Notes: generated by a model not told the origin, from the sequence alone. Shown: positions 1 to 8,994, counted from the stretch's first letter. The stretch is 42,663 nucleotides of DNA from Desulfocapsa sp. (GCA_029935315.1 JAOZKN010000006.1:16719-59381), one strand, 5' to 3'. Translations and numbers: made by a program.

Positions 1-1975
1 CATCATCAAATTGACTTAATGCTGCAACCAGACTCTCTTCATCTTCAGGGTTCTCATCGGTGAAATCCAGTGCCTGATCAGCAGCATCATCGTCGTCACC
101 AAAGTCACTCAAGCCTGCCACGTCCTCTTCATCATCAAAAAGGGCTTGTTCAGTGCTCTCTTCCTCGACCTCATCAAATGCACTTAAAGCTGCAGCAAGG
201 CCTTCTTCAGCCACAAGGGATTCATCGTCTGCTTCAAGAATTTGTTCTCCTTCAACTTCTGTGTCCCCTTCAGTTTCATCAAACGCTTCAGAAAGTGCAG
301 CAATTAACCCATCTTCATCACCTGGAGTATCATCATCTGCTTGAGAAATTTCTTCTTCAATCTCAGCACCCCAACCTTCTGATGACGAGGCTACTTCATC
401 ATCAAAAAAGTCGCCAAGACGACTTTCAATTGCCTCAGAACCCTCATCATCGAAATCAGAGGACATACTGCTTTCATCAAAACCGCCGTCATCGTCTGCA
501 CCTGACAAAGCAGGAGCCAATGCCCCATCACTCATAGGAAGAGATTCTTCATCGGAGTCATCGTCTGCTTCAGTTTCAACATCCACACCCATAACTGTAG
601 AGTCTTCTTCTGTAGCATCACCACCAACATCTTCTACGTCAAGTACATCGTCGTCTGCTTCAATATCATCCCCTACGATTGCATCTGGAGTTACTGTGGG
701 GGAGGCAACAGAGAGATCGCCTGCAAGTTTTTCCACGCTGAAACTACTGTCTTCATCTATTTCAGCAAGTGCAGGCGAAACACCTCCATCTTCAAAAGGC
801 AATGCATCCTCTTCTGATTCATCATCAGCCTCAGTTTCAACATTGACTCCTTCAAGGGCTTTATTCTTATCACTGTCACCATATTCGTCCGTGACCATCT
901 CGTCCTCACCAAACACGGAGCTTAGACGAGAACTCACATCACTGGCCACATCATCTTCAGCAAGAGCAATTTTTGCATCAGGCTCAGTTTCTGTTGCAGA
1001 CATGGCTGCCGGAGATTCTTCAGCAACAACGGGAATTTCTTGTGGAAGATCCTTATCTTCAGGGGTAGCTATTACCTCACTAACCGCGGCAGAGGGAGGA
1101 GCATCCCCGGCAATTGCTACCTTAAACTCTTTAAACTTGGACACTTCTGCTAAAAGAAGCTTTTTTTGTTCTGGCGCAGATAAGGTATTGCCTGAAACCT
1201 TTTCCAACACTTCATAAAAGGAGTGAAGCAAAACAAATGCTTCATTTTTGGACTTGCTGCGCATCTTATTAATGTATGCACTCAATGACCCTATTCCCTG
1301 CAACAAAATAATCTTAGGTCGATCATCAGCAAAAACTACTTCAAGACGTTTAACTTCATCTCCGAGTTTTTCTAATTCAACATCGTTTATTTCCCAGTCA
1401 ATTCCGAGAACCTGTGCCTTTAATCCCTTTAATTCGTGAATATTTTCTTTGTTTTGGATGGATCCACCTGCTGCGGTAGAAGGTTTAGTCTCAGTACTCT
1501 CAACATCTGCGTCTGCTTCGCCAGTCTCAGACGGTTGTCCAATCTGCCCTTTTAACTGATCAAATTTTTGCACATCAGAAAGTAGCAGTTTTCTTTTCTC
1601 ACCCTCTCCCATATTCTCATCTGACAGAACAATGACTTCAAGATTGTGGTAGAAAGAGAGCAATAATTTAATAGCATCAGGATGTGCACTTGCTTTTTCC
1701 TTAAAAATGTACTTCCCGATTTTACTTAATCCCTGGACATAAACCTGCTTGATTTTATCACCGGCCCAAATTTCTCCAAGATCAAGAAGTTCATCCTCAA
1801 GCTGCTTTAAAATTTCGTCGTTAATTTCCCAGTCAATGGAGAGAATTATAGATTTTAGCTGGGCAATAGGTGATTCATCATCCCCGGAAATTCCGAACAT
1901 GTCAATCGAGTCATTGCTCTCTTCCATATCAACGGTCAAATCATCTTCAAATTGGTTTCCGCTCAGCTGTGTCAC
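1..1975 (-). CDS. Large acidic repeat protein of unknown function, C-terminus cut by the window edge
   Basis: An uninterrupted reverse-strand frame runs from a GTG at 1975 to the left edge, so about 658 residues are visible and the C-terminus is missing. The GTG follows an in-frame TGA and has an AGGG about nine bases upstream. The N-terminal third holds two related segments of roughly 105 residues, each with a core like SIDWEINDE or GIDWEINDV, then a helical stretch and a second core like KRKLLLSDVQKFDQLK or KKLLLAEVSKFKEFK. The rest is dominated by Asp and Glu and contains recurring motifs such as LAAALSAFDE, LVAALSQFDD and EADDDE. I see no membrane segment, signal peptide or catalytic motif. 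It lies 11 nt after the MglA-type GTPase gene and probably shares its transcript, so an effector or scaffold role is a reasonable inference. I do not recognise the family. Confidence 0.75.
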   Translation of the reverse strand, partial: MTQLSGNQFEDDLTVDMEESNDSIDMFGISGDDESPIAQLKSIILSIDWEINDEILKQLEDELLDLGEIWAGDKIKQVYVQGLSKIGKYIFKEKASAHPDAIKLLLSFYHNLEVIVLSDENMGEGEKRKLLLSDVQKFDQLKGQIGQPSETGEADADVESTETKPSTAAGGSIQNKENIHELKGLKAQVLGIDWEINDVELEKLGDEVKRLEVVFADDRPKIILLQGIGSLSAYINKMRSKSKNEAFVLLHSFYEVLEKVSGNTLSAPEQKKLLLAEVSKFKEFKVAIAGDAPPSAAVSEVIATPEDKDLPQEIPVVAEESPAAMSATETEPDAKIALAEDDVASDVSSRLSSVFGEDEMVTDEYGDSDKNKALEGVNVETEADDESEEDALPFEDGGVSPALAEIDEDSSFSVEKLAGDLSVASPTVTPDAIVGDDIEADDDVLDVEDVGGDATEEDSTVMGVDVETEADDDSDEESLPMSDGALAPALSGADDDGGFDESSMSSDFDDEGSEAIESRLGDFFDDEVASSSEGWGAEIEEEISQADDDTPGDEDGLIAALSEAFDETEGDTEVEGEQILEADDESLVAEEGLAAALSAFDEVEEESTEQALFDDEEDVAGLSDFGDDDDAADQALDFTDENPEDEESLVAALSQFDD

Positions 1976-1986
1976 CGTTCACGTCC

Positions 1987-2592
1987 CTAGAGTAATTTTT
2001 TCTGTATAGAAACAACCGTTGAAGAAATAATTTTTTTCAAGGTTGCTGCAACATTATATCCGGTTATTGCACTTGCTTCAAAGTCAGGTACTTTCAAACG
2101 ACTGTTCAAATCTCTACGCAATACAGATGTGGGCAGGATAGGTACACCATGATCTTTCAAATCGACTTTATTATACTGAATGACCAGCGGTAATTTGAAA
2201 ATGGATTCTTTATATGCCAACAGGTTTTCATGGAGCTGGTTCAGTGATCGAATATTTTTTTCACGCTGTTTCTCCATGGCATCGGCAACAAATACCACAC
2301 CATCAACACCTTTAAGAACCAGTTTACGGGTGGCATTGTATTTTACCTGGCCTGGAACAGTATAGAGCTGAATTTTAATATCGTATCCCTTGATCTGTCC
2401 CATGTCGAATGGAAGAAAATCAAAGAACAGTGTTCGGTCGCCATGGGTCTTTAAACTCACCATTTCCGACTGAATCTGGCTGCGAAACTTGCGATTGACA
2501 TACTCAAGATTTGTGGTCTTTCCACATCGCCCGGGACCATAATATACTATTTTGACCTGGACAACTTTGTCTTTTAGATTGATAAAACTCAA
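1987..2592 (-). CDS. MglA-type Ras-like small GTPase
   Basis: This 201-residue protein matches the MglA family of bacterial Ras-like GTPases, which set cell polarity in Myxococcus and relatives. The P-loop GPGRCGKTT is at residues 19-27, the family's modified switch II motif TVPGQ at 78-82, and the guanine-specificity motif NKVD at 141-144. MglA proteins typically begin MSFIN followed by KIVYYGP, and this one does if the TTG at 2592 is used, with a GGGGGTAAGAG stretch just upstream; I therefore accept the TTG. The preceding gene encodes a roadblock protein, the usual MglB-like GTPase-activating partner, and the next one is a long acidic protein. The three probably form one operon. The cellular process controlled (motility, polarity or secretion) cannot be told from the sequence. 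Confidence 0.92.
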   Translation of the reverse strand: MSFINLKDKVVQVKIVYYGPGRCGKTTNLEYVNRKFRSQIQSEMVSLKTHGDRTLFFDFLPFDMGQIKGYDIKIQLYTVPGQVKYNATRKLVLKGVDGVVFVADAMEKQREKNIRSLNQLHENLLAYKESIFKLPLVIQYNKVDLKDHGVPILPTSVLRRDLNSRLKVPDFEASAITGYNVAATLKKIISSTVVSIQKKLL

Positions 2593-2649
2593 ACTCTTAC
2601 CCCCAACTAAGCATAGTTGAATTGTTCAGGAAATTTACATAGTAAACCA

Positions 2650-3054
2650 TCAGTCCTCATTACTTCCCCAAACCTTTCGTATCTGCTCTATTGCTTCAAC
2701 AACATTTAATCGTAAGAACCCAAGAGAGATATCTTTGCCAAACATGGAAATAAGCAAAAGTTCATCATCTACTTTACTGAAATGAATATTGGATTCCTGA
2801 CCTTTATGAAAAAGCAATGAGAATTCAGCCTCCCCAACCAGTTTTGCCATGGCGTCAACAGTGGCAAAATTGCCTGCAGCGAGTGCGGCGAACGAATAGA
2901 CATCATACTTACTCTCGCCATTATCCTTAGCTGTTATAATATTGCCTGCCATATCGATGATAATAACGCAGTCGACACCAAGCTTAATGAGCTTATCGGC
3001 CAAGATCGTATCGATCTGTTCTAATTGTTCCTGACTGACGATTCCATAATTCAT
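2650..3054 (-). CDS. Roadblock/LC7 domain protein, MglB-like
   Basis: The product is 134 residues and consists of a single roadblock/LC7 fold. After a short N-terminal helix comes a beta segment GVDCVIIIDMAGNII, then a helix rich in Ala (FAALAAGNFATVDAMAKLVG), the strand pair FSLLFHKGQ and IHFSKVDDELLLISMF, and a final helix. Proteins of this family pair with small GTPases; MglB activates GTP hydrolysis by MglA. The gene lies 57 nt upstream of the MglA-type gene on the same strand, which supports that partnership. The ATG at 3054 has an AGAGGT ribosome binding site seven bases upstream. It is the first gene of the operon, so its promoter should lie in the AT-rich gap 3055-3411. Confidence 0.9.
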   Translation of the reverse strand: MNYGIVSQEQLEQIDTILADKLIKLGVDCVIIIDMAGNIITAKDNGESKYDVYSFAALAAGNFATVDAMAKLVGEAEFSLLFHKGQESNIHFSKVDDELLLISMFGKDISLGFLRLNVVEAIEQIRKVWGSNED

Positions 3055-3411
3055 CCCGCTTACCTCTTTCTTAATTATGAGTTAACTTCGTCAACTCTTC
3101 ATGACTGATATACTTGCAACTACTCATTGCGATAAAACTATTTTGCAACTCTCTTTATTGAACAGCAGGCATTATCGACTGCAATATTTCTGCTTTACCA
3201 AAAGAGCAACTCTCTTTCACGAAATATAACAAATAGTATATACACTTAACCAATTTTCAGTATACGACAGATTCTTAATGATATGAAGCTGTTTTTTTAT
3301 TTTCATTAAAAAAATCACAGCGATAGTTCAAAACCGCAGCTTCAACGGAAAATGCTTAAACCCTAACATACTGATTTGACAATGCTTGAAGAGAGCCCAA
3401 ACAGCGCAAAC
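3055..3411. other. Gene-free gap with short direct repeats
   Basis: No coding frame is convincing here. The gap separates the end of the adenine deaminase gene from the start of the roadblock operon, both on the minus strand, and should hold the operon promoter. The 12-mer GCAACTCTCTTT occurs at 3145-3156 and again at 3206-3217, and a shorter relative (GCAACTACTC) begins at 3116. I see no clear hairpin terminator for the deaminase gene and no textbook -35/-10 pair. Confidence 0.4.
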
Positions 3412-5148
3412 TCAAACCCACAGGCTCACATGGCTAAATGCATCCACATCCACAAGACCAAGATCTGTAATTTTTAAATGGGGGATGACAGGAAGTACGA
3501 GAAAGCTCATAAACATAAATGGATCTGGAACTTGAGCACCTAAACCATCAACTGCCCTGAGCAAATCAGCAAAATTCAGTGCCACCGTTTCAGCATCCTT
3601 TGTTGACATTAACCCTGCAACATCCAAAATCAGACTGGCTCTCACTTTACCATCCGCTACAACTGCAAGCCCCCCGCCCTGGTCGATAATGGTCTGCACA
3701 GCAAGGAGCATATCTTCATCACTGGCACCCACGACTGTGATGTTGTGGGAATCATGTCCCACTGTTGAGGCCAATGCCCCCCTTTGCAACCCCAGTCCCT
3801 GTACAAAGCCAAGCCCAATATTTCCAGTGGCATGGTGCCGCTCCACCACTGCAATTTTCAGAATATCTCTCTCTGTATCTGCAACAGCTAAATCAGCAAC
3901 AACTTTCATTTCAAGTTCGACCGATTCTGTAATCAATTGATCTTTTATAATTTTTATAACCCTTGCATTTCTCCCCTCAGCAGGAATGGCAAAGGACAAA
4001 GAACCCGTATCGACATGGATGGAATCAAATACCTGAGGATATTGCTTTGGCAAGTTCCTCCTTTTATCGGGAACGGAGACCGTACTTTTTTTATATTCTA
4101 CCCCCCTCGAGAACACCTTTTCAACGTGTATATCCTGTAAGTCTTGAAACAGAACAAGATTGGCCAGGTATCCTGGAGCCACAGCCCCAACAGCCGGCAA
4201 AGCGTAATAGTTTGCAACATTAATTGTTACCATCTGGATTGCGGTTACAGGATCCATACCCAGACCGATAGCCTTACGAAGAATACGGTCCAGGTGGCCA
4301 TTTTCTAATAATTCCTGGGGATGGCAATCATCTGTAACCAGCAAACAGCGATGACTATTTTGAGCAGTCACCACAGGCAGCAGACTTTTAAGATTCCTGG
4401 CGGTAGACCCTTCACGAATAAACAGATACATACCTGAACGTAGCTTTTCCAGTGCTTCCTCCGCTGTTGTACATTCATGATCCGAAAGAATACCACTACC
4501 AACATAGGCTTGCAGGTCTTTACCGCTTAACCCTGGCGCATGTCCATCCACTGGCATTGCCCTCTTCTTTGCAGATTCGAGTTTTGCCAGCACCTCATCA
4601 TCCTGCAAGAGAACACCTGGAAAATTCATCATTTCTGCTAAGCCCAATACCCGTGGCTGAGAGAGAAGTTTATCCAAGACCTGGCTATCGAGTATTGCAC
4701 CTGAATTTTCAAGATGGGTGGCAGGAACACAGGAAGGTGCCATACAAAAAATTTCGGTTAATAGTCCTTTACTCTCCTCGAGTAAATATTCTATACCGGC
4801 AAGACCAGCGACATTGGCGATTTCGTGAGGGTCACAGACAACAGTTGTGGTACCATGTCCAATGACTGTCTCGGCAAACTGTGCAGGACTGAGCATTGAA
4901 CTTTCGATATGAATATGGCCTTCCATAAACCCGGGTGCTACATAAGCTCCATGACAATCAACTTCTCTCTCTCCAGAATACTGACCAATCCCAGCTATAT
5001 GATCTTCACAGATGGCAACATCACCCGGAACAATATCTCCACAGAATACATCTACAATTTTACAATTTTTCAAAACAACATCGGCGGGGATAAGACCCCT
5101 GGCCATTGAAATCTGTTTTTTTATGGAACTTTGTTTTTTTATTACCAT
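3412..5148 (-). CDS. ade: Adenine deaminase
   Basis: This 578-residue protein fits the adenine deaminase (AdeC) branch of the amidohydrolase superfamily in length and motifs. The enzyme converts adenine to hypoxanthine and ammonia in purine salvage, in the cytosol. The metal-binding HIH is at residues 78-80 inside GHIHIESSM. It is followed by VCDPHEIANVAG, DGHAPGLSG, SDHECTTAEEA and TDDCHPQELL, and by the C-terminal motif VGHDSHNITVVG typical of this family. The ATG at 5148 has only a poor purine stretch upstream; an internal Met at residue 15 (MARGLIPADVV) is a possible alternative. The gene stands alone, divergent from the TatD gene across 151 nt. Confidence 0.95.
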   Translation of the reverse strand: MVIKKQSSIKKQISMARGLIPADVVLKNCKIVDVFCGDIVPGDVAICEDHIAGIGQYSGEREVDCHGAYVAPGFMEGHIHIESSMLSPAQFAETVIGHGTTTVVCDPHEIANVAGLAGIEYLLEESKGLLTEIFCMAPSCVPATHLENSGAILDSQVLDKLLSQPRVLGLAEMMNFPGVLLQDDEVLAKLESAKKRAMPVDGHAPGLSGKDLQAYVGSGILSDHECTTAEEALEKLRSGMYLFIREGSTARNLKSLLPVVTAQNSHRCLLVTDDCHPQELLENGHLDRILRKAIGLGMDPVTAIQMVTINVANYYALPAVGAVAPGYLANLVLFQDLQDIHVEKVFSRGVEYKKSTVSVPDKRRNLPKQYPQVFDSIHVDTGSLSFAIPAEGRNARVIKIIKDQLITESVELEMKVVADLAVADTERDILKIAVVERHHATGNIGLGFVQGLGLQRGALASTVGHDSHNITVVGASDEDMLLAVQTIIDQGGGLAVVADGKVRASLILDVAGLMSTKDAETVALNFADLLRAVDGLGAQVPDPFMFMSFLVLPVIPHLKITDLGLVDVDAFSHVSLWV

Positions 5149-5299
5149 CTTTTCACGCTCTGACAGAATTTGTGGTTAGCAATCAACAGAAGGAATTCAT
5201 CTCAATACTACTATGGCTTCCCACGGAAAACAAAACTTTTTGTTCAATTTGACCATTGCAGGAGCACATTGAATCTGCTACAAAACAACTGGTGAAATT

Positions 5300-6127
5300 A
5301 TGAAAAAACTAAAAGCTCCAATCCCCGTACTTGCGGCAGGTTGTTACCTGATTGACAGCCACTGCCATCTTGACATGGACTGGTACGAAGAAGACCTTGA
5401 CCATGTACTTGATCGCGCAAAATCCCAGGGGATACGTGCCATAATAAGTATAGGAATTGATGAAAAAAGCTCTTTCGCTGCTGTTGCACTTGCCAAGCGC
5501 TATCCGATGATAAAAGCCACCGTCGGCATCCATCCCCACGACGTTGCACACATCAATAGTGCTACCTACGATCGCTTGCGGCAATTAGTTGCAGAGAACA
5601 GAGAACATATCGTCGCATTTGGAGAAATTGGACTTGACTACGCCAAAGAATACTCGCCTAAAAATGTTCAGCTACAGGCATTCAAGGAACAACTGGAACT
5701 GGCAAAGGAGTTGGAATTGCCAGTGATAATTCACGACAGGGATGCCCATGACGATTGCCTGACATTACTGGAAGCAGCAGCCCCCTTTCCCCAAGGGGGA
5801 GTCATGCACTGTTTTTCCGGAGATACGCATCTCGCCAAAAGGGTACTCGCGCTGGGTTTTTATATATCCATCCCCGGGGTTGTTACCTTTAAAAATGGAA
5901 AAACCCTGCAAGAGACTGCCGCACAAGTCCCTCTGGAATCCATGCTCATTGAAACCGACGGCCCTTTCCTGGCACCTGTACCGTGGCGAGGAAAGCGCAA
6001 TGAACCATCCTATCTACCCTATATCGCAGAAAAAATAGCTGAGCTAAAAGGTATACCCATTGAAGCTGTGGCAAAACAGACAAGCATTAACACCCAGACG
6101 CTCTTTCACTTTACTCTCAACAACTAA
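5300..6127 (+). CDS. tatD: TatD family metal-dependent hydrolase (putative DNase)
   Basis: The 275-residue product is a TatD-type TIM-barrel hydrolase. The first metal-binding motif HCH is at residues 21-23 (LIDSHCHLD). Further ligands occur in AFGEIGLDYA, VIIHDRDAHDD, VMHCFSGD and LIETDGPFLAP, the usual series for the family. TatD proteins have 3'-5' DNase activity or act in DNA repair and quality control in several bacteria. The start at 5300 has GGTGAAATT just upstream. About 17 residues precede the usual family N-terminus, so a slightly later start is possible, but no better one is visible. It is followed after six bases by the YggS gene and surely co-transcribed. Confidence 0.93.
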   Translation: MKKLKAPIPVLAAGCYLIDSHCHLDMDWYEEDLDHVLDRAKSQGIRAIISIGIDEKSSFAAVALAKRYPMIKATVGIHPHDVAHINSATYDRLRQLVAENREHIVAFGEIGLDYAKEYSPKNVQLQAFKEQLELAKELELPVIIHDRDAHDDCLTLLEAAAPFPQGGVMHCFSGDTHLAKRVLALGFYISIPGVVTFKNGKTLQETAAQVPLESMLIETDGPFLAPVPWRGKRNEPSYLPYIAEKIAELKGIPIEAVAKQTSINTQTLFHFTLNN

Positions 6128-6133
6128 TTCTCA

Positions 6134-6826
6134 ATGAGCATCCTCAAAAACCTGGAAAACATTCGCAACTCAATTACAGAAACTGCCAATTCCTGCGGCA
6201 GAGATCCTGCGAACATCAAATTACTGGCTGTTTCAAAACGTCATCCTGTGACAAGTATTCTGGAAGCGATGGAAGCAGAACAGTTTCTCTTCGGTGAAAA
6301 TTATATGCAGGAAGCCGTGAAAAAATGCAAGGCTATTCCCGACGCCTCCTTTCATTTTATTGGGCATATACAGAGCAATAAGGCAAAAACTGCTGCAGAA
6401 CACTTCAGTATGGTGGAAACCGTAGACAGACTTAAACTTGCAAAGGCATTACATAAGCATCTCGAAAAACTTTCCAGAAAACTGGATATTCTTATTCAGG
6501 TAAACATAGGCAATGATCCGAAAAAATACGGGATGTCTCCTGACAACACCGAGGCACTTCTCCAGGAGATACAAGCCCTGCCACAACTCCGGCCCAGAGG
6601 CTTGATGACAATGCCGCCTTTTGCAACAGATCCTGACGAGACCAGAAACTATTTCAGACAATTGCGTCTGCTGGGTGCAAATTGTGCTGAGAAAAATCTT
6701 TTTTTCGATAACAGTAAGGTAGAGTTATCAATGGGGATGTCGCATGACTACCGTATAGCCATCGAGGAAGGTTCTACGATTATCCGTGTTGGAACGGCAA
6801 TCTTTGGTGAGCGGCCGATAAAATAA
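6134..6826 (+). CDS. yggS: YggS-type pyridoxal phosphate homeostasis protein
   Basis: This 230-residue protein belongs to the YggS/PLPBP family, a single-domain fold like the N-terminal barrel of alanine racemase. The PLP lysine lies in KLLAVSKRHP near residue 35, followed by the hallmark FGENYMQEA. FHFIGHIQSNK, VNIGNDPKKYGM, PRGLMTMPP and LSMGMSHDYRIAIEEG, and finally IIRVGTAIFG are all present. These proteins balance free PLP and amino-acid pools and have no known catalytic reaction. The ATG is six bases after the tatD stop, with no good Shine-Dalgarno sequence, so translational coupling is likely. A strong hairpin follows about 7 nt after the stop. Confidence 0.95.
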   Translation: MSILKNLENIRNSITETANSCGRDPANIKLLAVSKRHPVTSILEAMEAEQFLFGENYMQEAVKKCKAIPDASFHFIGHIQSNKAKTAAEHFSMVETVDRLKLAKALHKHLEKLSRKLDILIQVNIGNDPKKYGMSPDNTEALLQEIQALPQLRPRGLMTMPPFATDPDETRNYFRQLRLLGANCAEKNLFFDNSKVELSMGMSHDYRIAIEEGSTIIRVGTAIFGERPIK

Positions 6827-6832
6827 CAAAAA

Positions 6833-6863
6833 AAAGGCGTTACCCATTCAGAGTAACGCCTTT
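6833..6863 (-). terminator. Intrinsic terminator between yggS and the PxxKW gene
   Basis: GGCGTTAC (6836-6843) pairs perfectly with GTAACGCC (6853-6860), extended by three A-T pairs, around a nine-base loop. On the minus strand the stem is followed by eight U residues, so it is a textbook terminator for the cysteine-rich gene ending at 6891. In the plus direction it is followed by only three U residues but may still stop the tatD-yggS transcript. Confidence 0.88.
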
Positions 6864-6890
6864 CAATCTTAGCTTGTGGTACTACCGGGA

Positions 6891-7139
6891 TCAGACTTTC
6901 TTGGCAGAAGCTCGCTTAGCAGCTTTCAATGGGTTAATACGGACTGTAATGACCTTAATTTCCGGTTTTGCATGGGTAGCAAAGTTACAAATCCCCAGAC
7001 GCCATTTAGATGCAGGCTGAAGATAAGAGCTACAAAACTGTGAACCCGCCTCTTCTACTATTCTATCGCATCCTTCACAACTCTCAACAACAGGTTGGAA
7101 ATTTCTCTCACTAAAACTCAAAGCAGCTTGATTCTGCAT
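6891..7139 (-). CDS. PxxKW family cysteine-rich small protein
   Basis: The 82-residue product fits the small cysteine-rich PxxKW family found in Desulfobacterota. The pattern is CEGCDRIV, then SQFCSSYLQPASKWRLGICN, then FATHAKPE, with four cysteines in two near pairs and a Pro-x-x-Lys-Trp motif. The four cysteines could bind a metal or cluster; that is an inference. The C-terminus ends in a basic tail (LKAAKRASAKKV). The ATG at 7139 has a very strong GAGGAGG ribosome binding site, which suggests high expression. It is a single-gene unit, bounded downstream by a hairpin terminator and upstream by 322 nt without a convincing gene. Its function is unknown. Confidence 0.85.
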   Translation of the reverse strand: MQNQAALSFSERNFQPVVESCEGCDRIVEEAGSQFCSSYLQPASKWRLGICNFATHAKPEIKVITVRINPLKAAKRASAKKV

Positions 7140-7461
7140 GCTGTCCTCCTCAATGTAAAACAGACAATTTTATATAAAACTTAACTAGCGCATATTCTTC
7201 TTCAACAAAATTTAGAACTACACAACATACTAACAAAATCCCCTCTTCACAAGAACAAAAACACAATCTCTCATAAAAACTGACCGGCAAGATTTCAAAA
7301 GGTTACACGGACGGTTCTTTCCATCCATATCCCCATCAATGTTCCCCAAACAAACAACATGGCAGACCTTGTGTTCCTGCAGGACAGTTAGCAGAGGCAG
7401 CGATGTCCTCCAGGAGTGAACAATCACAGATATTCACGAATCTAGTCCGGATATCAAATCC
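7140..7461. other. Gene-free gap upstream of the PxxKW gene
   Basis: This stretch lies between the end of pepA and the start of the PxxKW gene, both on the minus strand. It presumably contains the PxxKW promoter and leader. A 65-codon reverse frame at 7230-7427 has no ribosome binding site, no recognisable domain and an odd composition, so I do not call it. I see no tRNA or clear structured RNA. Confidence 0.4.
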
Positions 7462-8994
7462 TCAGGCCTGGAATTTTTTCCAGTTACGAACCATATCCAC
7501 CAGGGTCCTGACTCCTGTACCGGAAGGGCCTTTAGGAATATAATTCTTTTTAGTAAAACCCCATGCTGTGCCAGCAATATCCATATGTGCCCATGGGGTA
7601 TCACCCACAAATTCCTGTAAGTATGCAGCAGCAGTTATGGATCCTGCCCCTGGTCCTCCGGTATTTTTTATATCAGCCACATCTGAATCAATCTGTTTTG
7701 TGTATTCCTTATCCAAAGGGAGCTGCCAGAGAGGTTCGCCGCAATTGTCCCCGGCTTTACACAGACGATCAATAAGAGGCTGATTATTACCCATCAATCC
7801 GGTGCGGTGATGGCCAAGTCCAACAATAACAGCTCCGGTTAAGGTCGCCAGATCGACTACACAATCAGGGCTAAACTTTTCAATTCCATAGGCCAGGGCA
7901 TCAGCCAGGATCAAGCGTCCCTCGGCGTCAGTATTGATTATTTCTGATGTTATTCCACTATAATGTCTTATGATATCTCCGGGTTTCAAAGCAGCCCCAC
8001 CCCCCATATTATCTGTGGCAGGGATGATTGCGATTACGTTAACATCCGGCTTTTCTTCCCCCACAACAGCCATGGCAGACAGCGCCGCAGCGCCGCCACA
8101 CATATCATACTTCATATCCTGCATGCCCGGAGAAGGTTTCAGGCTCACACCACCTGAATCAAAAGTCAGTCCCTTACCCACAAGAAGAATGGTGTCCACT
8201 TTCTTTTTTAAGGCTTTATACTCAAGGATCACCATTTTAGGGGCTTCGGAAGAGCCCTGATTCACAGCCAGGATACCACCCATTTTCAGGCGTTTCATTT
8301 CTGCCTTACCAAGAACCGTACATTTCATTTTATGCTTTATGGCAAGCTCTCTTGCATAGTGAGCAAAACTTACAGGAGTCCAGCAGTTACCCGGTTCATT
8401 GGCCATATTCCTTGCATCACATGCGGCACTGGCGGCAAGTCTTGCCCTGTTAATCCCTTTGCGTAATCCTTTTTCTGCCTTGGGTGACCAGACCGATATC
8501 TTTGCAATGCCGGTGAATTTCTCTTTTTTGCCATCCTTCTTTTTATATTTGAGGAAATGATAATCACCAAGCAGCACCCCTTCCAGGAGACACTCGATAA
8601 AAATATCTGCCGGAATCGATGCAATAGCCGGCAAACATAAACAAACTTGTTTAGCCTTTACCTGTTTAGCCATTGAGGCAATTTTCCCTCCGATCTCACG
8701 GCAACGCTCTCGCAATTCTGTAGGAGAATCATCACTCGCCTGGCCCAGTCCCATGTAGAGAACCCGCCCGGAAAACGACTTGGCCCCGGAAGAAGCATGG
8801 GGATACACAAGGAGGGTTTCATTCTCTTTTCCCTTAAAATCACCAAGCTTAATGGCTGTTTGCAATTCTTTTTTACCCAGGCCTGCTATCGCTGTCGGCT
8901 TTTCCTTTTTATCCTGAGGAATACAATATACCAGTAGATCGCCGGTAAACTGGTCAGGTTTTTTACGAGTAATACTGACTTTTGCTGATTTCAT
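7462..8994 (-). CDS. pepA: Leucyl aminopeptidase (M17 family)
   Basis: The product has 510 residues, the normal length for M17 cytosolic aminopeptidases, which release N-terminal residues from peptides with two bound divalent metals. The catalytic C-terminal domain shows VGKGLTFDSGGVSLKP (catalytic Lys and metal Asp), MKYDMCGGAAALSAM and the family signature NTDAEGRLILADAL. DLATLTGAVIVGLGHH and GPGAGSITAAAYLQEF follow. The N-terminal half is the less conserved macro-like domain. The ATG has GAGGG eight bases upstream. The gene begins 18 nt after the GlpX-like gene and is probably the last gene of the operon that begins with the class III FBPase, or further upstream at mgtE. Confidence 0.95.
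   Translation of the reverse strand: MKSAKVSITRKKPDQFTGDLLVYCIPQDKKEKPTAIAGLGKKELQTAIKLGDFKGKENETLLVYPHASSGAKSFSGRVLYMGLGQASDDSPTELRERCREIGGKIASMAKQVKAKQVCLCLPAIASIPADIFIECLLEGVLLGDYHFLKYKKKDGKKEKFTGIAKISVWSPKAEKGLRKGINRARLAASAACDARNMANEPGNCWTPVSFAHYARELAIKHKMKCTVLGKAEMKRLKMGGILAVNQGSSEAPKMVILEYKALKKKVDTILLVGKGLTFDSGGVSLKPSPGMQDMKYDMCGGAAALSAMAVVGEEKPDVNVIAIIPATDNMGGGAALKPGDIIRHYSGITSEIINTDAEGRLILADALAYGIEKFSPDCVVDLATLTGAVIVGLGHHRTGLMGNNQPLIDRLCKAGDNCGEPLWQLPLDKEYTKQIDSDVADIKNTGGPGAGSITAAAYLQEFVGDTPWAHMDIAGTAWGFTKKNYIPKGPSGTGVRTLVDMVRNWKKFQA

Noticed and set aside
70-1439. Several plus-strand frames rich in Ser, His or Gln
   Set aside because: They mirror the Asp/Glu-rich repeats of the real minus-strand gene; their composition follows from its codons and none has a ribosome binding site.
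1-1975. Repeated short motifs that could suggest a CRISPR-like or tandem DNA repeat
   Set aside because: The units are irregular in length and vary at third positions, as expected of a repetitive acidic protein, with no conserved DNA repeat and spacer pattern.
4452-4865. 137-codon plus-strand frame opposite the adenine deaminase gene
   Set aside because: Lies fully within a well-supported gene on the other strand and shows no family features.
7230-7427. 65-codon minus-strand frame between pepA and the PxxKW gene
   Set aside because: No ribosome binding site, no recognisable motif and no family-like composition.
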